Assembly (NCBI GenBank): GCA_964486685.1
Contig: CAZAOE010000024.1
Coordinates: 1 to 12,349 of the forward strand
Length of the DNA stretch: 12,349 bases
Source: JAIOTH01 sp964486685
Lineage (GTDB): Bacteria > Patescibacteriota > Patescibacteriia > UBA1558 > S5-K13
Direction: 5' to 3'
Shown: one piece after another, positions 5,582 to 12,100 of the stretch
Layout of the letters: every line of letters begins with the position of its first letter
Numbering within the stretch: the first letter of the stretch is position 1
Translations under genes and position numbers: made by a program
The notes under the pieces: generated by a model
The model's database searches: none
Told to the model about the DNA's origin: nothing
The model's input: only the letters and a program-made list of their open reading frames with translations

Positions 5582-5691
5582 ATACGAATGTGCGATGCTA
5601 ATATACGAATTGATACTAATTATACAAATATTATACTGATAATTCTAGTAAAATATTTGAGTTATTAGAATCGGTTATTGGCATCGAGTTA

Positions 5692-6222
5692 TTATTTAGA
5701 TTTAATAGTTATAGACAATCTACTACCCTGTGTTTTTAGGGGTTGCTCTATTTCATTTTTTGTTTCAATGCTATTTATGAAATTATTTATTTTTTCTTTT
5801 GCTAAATCCTTGTGGGCTTTTTCTCTTCCTCTGAGGTTTAATTCAATTTTGACCTTATCTCCCTGCTTGAGGAATTTTTCAGCTTGTTTTTTTCTAAATG
5901 CAATATCATGTGCTCCGATTTTAAAAGATAATCTAACGCCTTTTAATTCAACCTTTTTTTGTTTAGTTTTTTGTTTTTTCTTTGATTGTTTATATTGAAA
6001 ATTTCCAAAGTCAGCTATTTTACATACAGGAGGATTAGCCATAGGAGAAACTTCTACTAAGTCCAATCCAATATCTTGGGCCTTTGCAATTGCCTGTTTA
6101 GTCTCGATTATACCAAGTTGGTTTCCTTTTTCGTCTATAAGAAAAACTTCAGGTATTCTGATTTGATAGTTTACTCTATGCCTTTTTTGGGGTTTTCTTT
6201 TTTTGTATTGATTTTTAGCGAT
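5692..6222 (-). CDS. infC: Translation initiation factor IF-3, with an apparent AUC start codon
   Basis: Initiation factor 3 binds the 30S subunit, prevents premature 50S joining and proofreads the start codon. Both domains are visible: the N-terminal RHRVNYQIRIPEVFLIDEKG, NQLGIIETKQAIAKAQDIGL and DLVEVSPMANPPVCKIADFG, then a basic linker and the C-terminal KGVRLSFKIGAHDIAFRKKQ, AEKFLKQGDKVKIELNLRGR and the end GSRLSITIKSK. ATG-, GTG- or TTG-only calling would begin at the TTG at 6066 and lose half of the N-terminal domain. The frame is open upstream to TAG at about 6301-6306 with no ATG, GTG or TTG. ATC at 6220-6222 gives 176 residues beginning (M)AKNQYKKRKPQK, normal for IF3. This family is known to use rare AUU/AUC/AUA starts for self-control. 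An ATA at 6292-6294 is an alternative that would place a palindromic element inside the protein. Confidence 0.93.
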   Translation of the reverse strand: MAKNQYKKRKPQKRHRVNYQIRIPEVFLIDEKGNQLGIIETKQAIAKAQDIGLDLVEVSPMANPPVCKIADFGNFQYKQSKKKQKTKQKKVELKGVRLSFKIGAHDIAFRKKQAEKFLKQGDKVKIELNLRGREKAHKDLAKEKINNFINSIETKNEIEQPLKTQGSRLSITIKSK

Positions 6223-6237
6223 ATGGTTATTGGTTAC

Positions 6238-6280
6238 CTGCCTGCCGGTAGGCAGAGTAGGCGGGATCCCGCTTTGCGGG
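6238..6280. repeat. Dispersed palindromic element upstream of infC
   Basis: Two hairpins lie side by side: CTGCCT/AGGCAG (6238-6243, 6250-6255) and the perfect 12-base palindrome GCGGGATCCCGC (6261-6272), which can instead pair as CCCGC-TTT-GCGGG (6268-6280). The second part resembles the palindrome in the tRNA-Asp copies (GATCCCGCT...GCGGG at 4455-4472). In one + strand frame it would encode LPAGRQ, a peptide typical of such elements in CPR proteins. It separates the likely infC start from its upstream region. Confidence 0.7.
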
Positions 6281-6318
6281 ACAAGTTCATTTATTAATTT
6301 TTTCTACTAAAACAGTAC

Positions 6319-6382
6319 TTATGGCTTGCCATAAACCCGAATGAGGAATAAATTTTATTTATGACGAATGAGTGGTTTATGG
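6319..6382. promoter_or_regulatory. Inverted repeats between ssrA and infC
   Basis: TTATGGC (6319-6325) and GCCATAA (6328-6334) form a tight palindrome. CCATAAACC (6329-6337) is perfectly complementary to GGTTTATGG (6374-6382), which overlaps the CCA end of the tmRNA. Inside lie two direct CGAATGAG copies (6338, 6365). The larger hairpin would form just 3' of the tmRNA tail on the - strand and may aid 3' processing or termination. Confidence 0.5.
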
Positions 6383-6805
6383 TGGAGATGAGGGGTAGTG
6401 CGCCCCTGTCTACGCAGTAAGAAGTACTTTTTCTACAAGCTTAGTTTATTTTAATATTTCGAAATTAACTGAAAAATAAACAAAAAATTAATTTCTAGGC
6501 CTATCAATATTTTCATTATACCCTGATAAGCAAGAATATAGTATATCCTAATAATTTGACATCCACTTATTTTTATTAGGCATCAAAATAAGGGACGGCT
6601 TAATCACTTTTGTGTTAAGCAATTACTGGGTTTAGTTGAAAACTTGCGAACAAGTTTTTGACTTTATCAGTTATTTTGTTGACATTTATGTGTCTTGTTT
6701 TTTTACCCCCCTTGTTTTTCCTAAGAAAAGGTAGGGGGCGAGCAAGAATTTCTAACTTGGCTTGCTAAAGAACTAATTATATGCGCATCAAATTAAAACA
6801 TCCCC
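6380..6805 (-). ncRNA. ssrA: tmRNA (transfer-messenger RNA)
   Basis: On the - strand the 5' end GGGGATG (6805-6799) pairs with CATCTCC (6390-6384), followed by A and an encoded CCA (6382-6380). A T-arm AGGGG/CCCCT precedes it. The length is about 426 nt. The middle contains G/C-rich pseudoknot-like stems (CCCCC/GGGGG near 6706-6733) and a frame that may encode the tag: read from GCA (6647) it gives ASFQLNPVIA then TAA (6617-6615); read from AAA (6659), 14 residues. The stop codon lies in the stem GCTTAACAC/GTGATTAAGC (6598-6620), like helix 5 of other tmRNAs. The gene for its partner SmpB lies just upstream on the same strand. Oddity: the T-loop reads CGCACTA rather than TTCRANT. tmRNA rescues stalled ribosomes and tags the nascent chain for degradation. 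Confidence 0.85.
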
Positions 6806-6815
6806 GCATAAAAAA

Positions 6816-6844
6816 ATTATACTAGTTTGTATAATTTATGTATA
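6816..6844 (-). promoter_or_regulatory. Likely ssrA promoter
   Basis: On the - strand a perfect -10 box TATAAT (6821-6816) lies 10 bases before the mature tmRNA 5' end. TATACA (6844-6839) stands 17 bases further upstream and shares 4 of 6 positions with TTGACA. Spacing fits a sigma-70-type promoter with transcription starting near 6809. Confidence 0.55.
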
Positions 6845-6965
6845 AAAGTATATCGTTTTATTAGTGTTTTGTCAATAGAATTAGTCGAGAGTAGAAAATC
6901 ATAATAGAAAATCATAATAGAAAGCCGAAGCATAGAAAATAGTTAATGAATTTCGAATATCCCCG

Positions 6966-7003
6966 CCTGCCAACGCCTAATGCCGTAGGCTATGGCGGGC
7001 AGG
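6966..7003. repeat. Palindromic element between smpB and ssrA
   Basis: CCTGCC (6966-6971) pairs with GGCAGG (6998-7003), and GCCTA (6975-6979) with TAGGC (6986-6990) inside. It is a GC-rich island in AT-rich DNA and belongs to the CCTGCC-type elements also seen at 6238. It lies 46 bp after the smpB stop codon on the - strand and could weaken read-through into ssrA. Confidence 0.6.
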
Positions 7004-7048
7004 TAATTTTGATAACCAATTTCTATTTTCGAAAAACGATTCTCTAAT

Positions 7049-7519
7049 TCAAATACTTAATTTATATTTTCTATCTATTTTTCTTTTCAAATCTTTTCTT
7101 TTTATATCTTCTCGCTTGTCATATTTTTTCTTACCGCTGGCAATAGCGATTTCTATTTTGAGAAGATTATTTTTGATAAAAATTTTAGTGGGAACGATAG
7201 CATGATTTTTTTGTTCAAAGAGAGTTTTTAATTTTATGATTTCTTTTTTGTTTAATAAAATTTTTATATCTCTATCAGCTTTATGTTTAATTGTATTTAA
7301 ATTTGATTTTTTATATTTAGGAATTTTTATATTTGTTAAATAGGCCTGGTTGTTTTTTATTTTAATATAAGAACCATCTAAATTTATTTTTTGGTTTTTA
7401 ATTGATTTAACCTCATCGCCAAATAAAATCATGCCAGCTTTAAAAGTTTCTTTAATTTGATAAAGATGGTTTATTTTTTTGTTGATAGTAATGATTTTAT
7501 TATCTTTTTCTTTAGACAT
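7049..7519 (-). CDS. smpB: SsrA-binding protein SmpB
   Basis: 156 residues, normal SmpB length. Recognisable parts are INKKINHLYQIKETFKAGMI, LFGDEVKSIK (the GxEVKS motif), NLDGSYIKIKNNQAYLTNIK, ADRDIKILLNKKEI, HAIVPTKIFI, and the C-terminal tail GKKKYDKREDIKRKDLKRKI that enters the ribosomal A site and decoding centre. SmpB is an OB-fold protein that binds the tRNA-like domain of tmRNA and delivers it to stalled ribosomes. The ssrA gene follows on the same strand after ~240 bp, a telling pairing. Composition is strongly Lys/Ile-rich, like its neighbours. The upstream DNA carries two TATACTAAATA repeats with -10-like TATACT strings; no Shine-Dalgarno sequence is clear. Confidence 0.96.
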   Translation of the reverse strand: MSKEKDNKIITINKKINHLYQIKETFKAGMILFGDEVKSIKNQKINLDGSYIKIKNNQAYLTNIKIPKYKKSNLNTIKHKADRDIKILLNKKEIIKLKTLFEQKNHAIVPTKIFIKNNLLKIEIAIASGKKKYDKREDIKRKDLKRKIDRKYKLSI

Positions 7520-7573
7520 ATATATTTAGTATATAGTATTTAGTATAAAGTTAAAAGCATAACTACTCCTGTA

Positions 7574-7618
7574 TCTCCCCCTTACTTGCCCTGAGCTTGT
7601 CGAAGGGGTAAGGGGAGA
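7574..7618. repeat. Palindrome nested in a palindrome
   Basis: The outer arms TCTCCCCCTTAC (7574-7585) and GTAAGGGGAGA (7608-7618) are the same as in the element at 2126-2146, with one extra C. Here the centre is replaced by TTGCCCTGAGCTTGTCGAAGGG, itself a partial palindrome of the CCTTCGACAAGCTCAGG kind seen widely in bacterial intergenic DNA. This looks like one element inserted in the loop of another. Confidence 0.65.
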
Positions 7619-8171
7619 ATTATTCGCTGGAAAAATTTGTGGAGTTAGAAAGCTATAAGCACTAAATAGTAAGAATTACGGATTATGGAGTACAAATTGC
7701 AAGTTTATAAAATTTACAGTGTCAATACCACCATTTAGTATCTACAAACTATCTGCCCGCTGTCAGGTCTCGTTTAAACTATTGACCATAGACTATTCTA
7801 TCCCGAATTGTTTAAAAATAAAAGTTGGGATTGCTTTTATTAGAGACATTATAATGGTTTGTGATATCGGATAGACACATATAGACACATATAAAGCTAT
7901 TTTTATATTTATTTGTGCTTATTTAGAGAAAATTAAGAGTTTTAAATACAATATATCGGATAAAAAAATATCAAATATCGGATAGGTCTTTTATTTATTT
8001 ATAATATATCGGTTGGCCCATATAACTAAAACAAAACATATCGTATAGATATTTTTTTATTTGGATTTTTGTTTATTTTAAGGGCATGTTGGGGTTTTAT
8101 AATGCGATATGTTCCCTTTTTGTTTTTATTAAGTGGATATTTTGTTGTTTTTAGGCTTAATTGGTTTGTAT

Positions 8172-8280
8172 TTTAGCTTGTTAGCTAGTTAGCTCGTGAG
8201 TTTTTAGCTTATTAGCTACTTAGTTTGTTAGATTATTAGCTTATTAGCTTTTTAGCTTGACTTTTTTAGCTTTTTGGCTT
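8172..8280 (+). repeat. Degenerate TTAGCT repeats
   Basis: About ten TTAGCT or close variants (TTAGCTAG, TTAGCTTATTAGCT, TTTAGCTTG) occur in roughly 110 bp. The spacing is irregular (mostly 8-16 bp), so this is a degenerate low-complexity array rather than a clean tandem repeat. Confidence 0.6.
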
Positions 8281-8470
8281 GCTTAGGTTTTAAGTTTTTT
8301 TAGATTTTTTTATTTTAATTTATAATTTTTTATTTAATATATATTTTTATTTTTAAATATATTTTTATAAAAATTAGATTTAAGATTTATATGTTTTTTA
8401 TTTTTAATTTTTAGATCAATTTAGGTTAAATTTTTTAATTTTTTTGTTAATTATTTGCTTAATTTTTACC

Positions 8471-8479
8471 TGTGGATAA
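8471..8479 (-). promoter_or_regulatory. Perfect DnaA-box 9-mer
   Basis: TGTGGATAA is the exact complement of the consensus DnaA box TTATCCACA. It directly follows an extremely AT-rich block (8290-8470) and lies within the ATATCGG cluster. Only one perfect copy was seen, so by itself it is weak evidence for an origin. Confidence 0.4.
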
Positions 8480-8941
8480 CCTTAGGTATTTTTGTAGTTT
8501 TTTTGACCTATTTTTATTATATCGGTTAGACATAGAAACGATATATTTTTATGTTTAATTTTATTTTTTTACCAATATGGTTTTTCGGCTTGTTTAAGCC
8601 AAATTGAATATATCGGATACCTATCGGATGGGCACCCCTAACTCCTTTGTTTATATCGTTATAATATTGTATAATTATTAATAGAAAGGGGGTTTAATAG
8701 GAGGGGTAAAAAGGATATATTTTTACACTTTAGATGCTCAGAATAAATAGTTTTGAAAAGCGATAAAAAAGAGGAAAAATTATTGGTTTTTTCTCAAAAA
8801 AAAACAAACTTCATTACCTAATATTTTTTTAAAAAATGGGGTAAAAAATAAAGTAATATAAAGCAATATAAAAAACAAAAAACTTTTATATCTAATCTAA
8901 ATTAATTAGGTGTAGGAGTAAAAATCAAAACAAAAAATAAA

Positions 8942-9112
8942 CCCACACACCTTTACAAAGGTGTAGGGGTAAAAATATAAACAAAAACAAAAAAGATTGT
9001 CTTATTTTGTTTTTATTTTTAAAAGTTTTTTATATAAAATACAAAAATAACCCCCACACCCTTAAAAAGGTAGTGAGGATAAAACTCCAAACACCTTTTC
9101 ATGGTGTGGGGG
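8942..9112 (+). promoter_or_regulatory. Leader hairpins upstream of the giant surface-protein gene
   Basis: A GGTGTRGGRGTAAAA-type motif appears at 8908, 8959 and 9101, with a degenerate copy at 9066. Local hairpins are ACACCTTT/AAAGGTGT (8947-8954, 8957-8964) and ACACC/GGTGT (9091-9095, 9103-9107). In addition CCCCCACACC (9051-9060) is the exact complement of GGTGTGGGGG (9103-9112). The last arm can therefore pair either locally or at a distance, two bases before the AAAAGG ribosome-binding site (9114-9119). This suggests RNA-level control of translation, not proven. Confidence 0.5.
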
Positions 9113-9125
9113 TAAAAGGTTTCCC

Positions 9126-12100
9126 ATGCAACCCACAAACCAAAAAGAAAATATTTTTGAAGAAAAGTTAATTTCTTTAGCTGAAGCAGCTGAATATTGT
9201 TCGTATTCTCAGGACTATTTATCTCTCCGAGCAAGACAGGGAAAACTTAAGGCAATAAAAAATGGTAGAAATTGGTTTACCACCAAAGAATGGTTAGAAG
9301 ATTATGAGGGATATATACCCTTAGCTGATGCTTCTAATTATTGTTCGTATTCTCAGGACTATTTATCTCTCCGAGCAAGACAGGGAAAATTGAAAGCAGT
9401 TAAGCTGGGTAGAAATTGGGTAACCAAAAAAGAATGGGTTAAAGAATATGAAAAACAAAATCTAGAATTTAAATTAGAAGAAGATGGAGATTGGAAGCCA
9501 GTAGAAAAAAAAGAAATTCAAGACGAAGAAGTTTTAGGAGATTTAGATAATTTGGAAAAAGCTCTAACAAAAGTATCTGCAAAAGATTTAGGATCTTCAA
9601 AATTATTAAAACCGATAGATTTGAAAGATGGCTGGGCCAATCTTTTTTATTCTACAAAAAATTTATTTTTAGATGTTGTTAATTATTTTTCTAATTTTAA
9701 ATTAAAGAAAGTAGCGGTTGATAAAAAATTACCACGCTTCAAATTTAAAAATTATTCTTTAGATCAATTTTTTAGATCTTTAAATTTTACTATTGCTCTG
9801 CTAATTATTTTTATATCTTTAAGAACTATTACGCCAATAGCTTTAAGTTTTTATAAAAATCAGGGTCAGGATTTAGAATATTCTTTATCTATGGCTTCAG
9901 AAAAAATAATTTTAGTTTATGGTAATACTTTTCAGAATATTCACCACCAGCTTTCAGATTTTAACCAGGGCTTAGCGCAAAGGTATAATGAGCTTCCCAA
10001 ACAAATTGATTCAAGTTATTTAGTTTTAAAAAATAATTTAAAGAATTTAGATTATTCATTGAGAGAAAAATTTAATGTTTTTGATTTAGAAAAAAAACAA
10101 TTTGATGTTTCTAAATTATCTCAAATTGCATTGAATATAATATCTTATAGTGACGCATCTAAAATATTATCAAGTGAGGGTTCTGTTTTAGATAAAAATG
10201 CAGAGCAAGAAGTTTTAGGGGTTAGTGAAGAAAATATTTTAGTTTCTGAAAAACGTTTTTCTAAAAAAGGAATTGCTTCCCATTTTTTTGGATTTTTTAA
10301 TAAAATAAATTCTTATCGAGAACTTCCAGAAAAAATTTCTAAGCAGTTGGCCCAAAAATCAGCAAATACAAATTTGGCCTTTTGGGAAAATATTTTAGGG
10401 GCCTTTAAAGATATTTTGCAGATTGGAGAAACAAAACTTGTTCAAGCTCCGATTCCTTTAGAATCAGGAGGTGCGCCTATTATTGTTAAAAATTATTATA
10501 GTGATTCAGGACAGCTTATTGAAGTCAGGGGAGAAAAGGGAGATGCGGGTTTAATTGGACCGCAGGGCCCAGTGGGTCCACCCGGAGAAGCGGGTGCACC
10601 TGGGTCGCCAGGTTTATCTGGCTCTAGTGGCGGAGGAGGGACAACAGTAATCCAGGGAGCTCAATTAGACGGAAATAATACCTGGACTAATACTAATATA
10701 TTTACGGCCCAAGTTCTAATGAAAGACCTTGGGGTTTCGCGTTATTTGGGTAGTAGATATTTGTCAGTTGCTGATGTGCTTTCAGTTTCAAGCGATGAAG
10801 AGGGTGGAATGATTGTAAATGGAGATGCTACTTTCAATGACGTAGTAATTTTTAATGACGTAGTAACTTTAAATTCAAATTTAATTTTAACTGGCGATTT
10901 AGATTTAACTGGCAACGAAACAATTTCAGGAAATTTACAAGTTGGTGGAAATTTAGATGTTTTAGGAATTGGAACATTCGCTACTTTTACTACTCCTTAT
11001 GACAAGGTAATTACGGTTGCAAAAAGTGGAGCTGATTATGTAACAATTACCGATGCCTTAAATTCCATTACAGATAATTCCAGTACAAATCAGTATTTAG
11101 TTAGAGTAATGCCGGGAATTTATAATGAGTCAGTTATAATGAAAGAATATGTAGATTTAATTTCTGCAGGTGGTAGAGAGATTACAGAAATTACTCAAGC
11201 AGATGCTGGATTAATTACGGCAACTTCTTCATCGCGGATGGAGGGCTTTACTTTGTCAATTACAGACCTGGGTTCCATAACAACGACTACAAAAAATATT
11301 ATTACTATTGCCACTAGCACTAATCCTTATATTGCCAATTGTAAATTAGAATTAGATTCTAGTACCACTACTCTTGGTTATGGCATAGCTGTGACTATTG
11401 GTAGTCCTATTTTTGAAAATTTAGAAATGAGCGGAAATGCTTTAGCGCGCGGTTTAAGTTTAACTGGACTCGGAACTTCTACAATAATGAATTCAATTAT
11501 CACTTCTACGGAAAATGATTTATATGCCAGCGCTGGAATTATAAAATCTAAATACAATCGTCTTTTAGGAACAGCTAATAATATTACTACTTTAGTTAGC
11601 GCAATTATTGAAACCAGCTTTGATGAATATCAAACAACTAATATAGCCGACTCTACAAAATTTCATCACTATGCTTTTGGGGCCACTCCTTCTACTACTG
11701 CTCCAAGTTTATTAATCCAGCCACAAGGCACAACCAGTTTTGATACCACTACTAGTACTTACTTAATGGTTAATTCCGTGGCAGGCTTTGATGGAAATCT
11801 ATTTGATTTACAGGTTGATGGTACAAGTTTATTTAGTGTTGATGCTCAAGGAAATGTTTTTCAAGTTGCTTCTTTTAATTCAGATCTAATTCCTTTATTT
11901 GATAATACTTTTGATATTGGAAGTGAAGTGGCCCGTTGGAAAAAAGCTTATTTAAGTGATGCTTTACAAATTTCCAATGCTGGACAGACCGCCACCTCAA
12001 CTTTAGCTGTGAACAATTTTATCACTCAAGCTACTGACTTTACAGTTCAAACAGCAAGCGGCTATGATTTGAATTTAGTTTCCGGAGATGATTTAGAAAT

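Larger units (their letters stand above)
7864..8662. repeat. Cluster of ATATCGGATA-like boxes
   Basis: Copies on the + strand: ATATCGGATA at 7864, 7953, 7975 and 8610; ATATCGGTTG at 8006; ATATCGGTTA at 8519; ATATCGTATA at 8038; CTATCGGATG at 8621; ATATCGTTAT at 8653. Reverse copies of the ATATCG core lie at 8105-8110 and 8539-8544. The density in 800 bp of AT-rich DNA is far above what the CG-poor background suggests. The boxes look like binding sites for one protein: iterons, an origin, a partition site, or operators. Confidence 0.6.
7520..9125. other. 1.6-kb gene-free, AT-rich region
   Basis: No credible protein gene was found on either strand; the only longer frame (9019-9234, - strand) overlaps the start of the next gene and has no family features. 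The region holds a nested palindrome (7574-7618), a cluster of ATATCGGATA-like boxes (7864-8662), TTAGCT-rich repeats (8172-8280), an extremely AT-rich block (about 8290-8470), a perfect DnaA-box 9-mer (8471-8479), and repeated GGTGTRGGGGTAAAA hairpins (8908-9117). Stretches 7620-7860 and 8700-8900 show nothing I can name. Confidence 0.7.

Noticed and set aside
5678..5998. 106-codon + strand frame with hydrophobic segments
   Set aside because: Antisense shadow of infC, whose Lys/Glu codons read as Phe/Ser/Leu on the other strand.
6076..6297. 73-codon + strand frame ending in LPAGRQ-like peptide
   Set aside because: Antisense to the infC N-terminal domain plus a palindromic element; no independent support.
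7825..7855. Possible + strand promoter with TATAAT at 7850
   Set aside because: The -35 candidates have poor spacing (13 or 19 bases) and no gene follows for over 1.2 kb.
7864..8662. CRISPR array
   Set aside because: The repeated boxes are only about 10 bp, irregularly spaced and in both orientations, and no cas gene is present.
9019..9234. 71-codon - strand frame
   Set aside because: It overlaps the start, ribosome-binding site and leader hairpins of the giant + strand gene and shows no family features.
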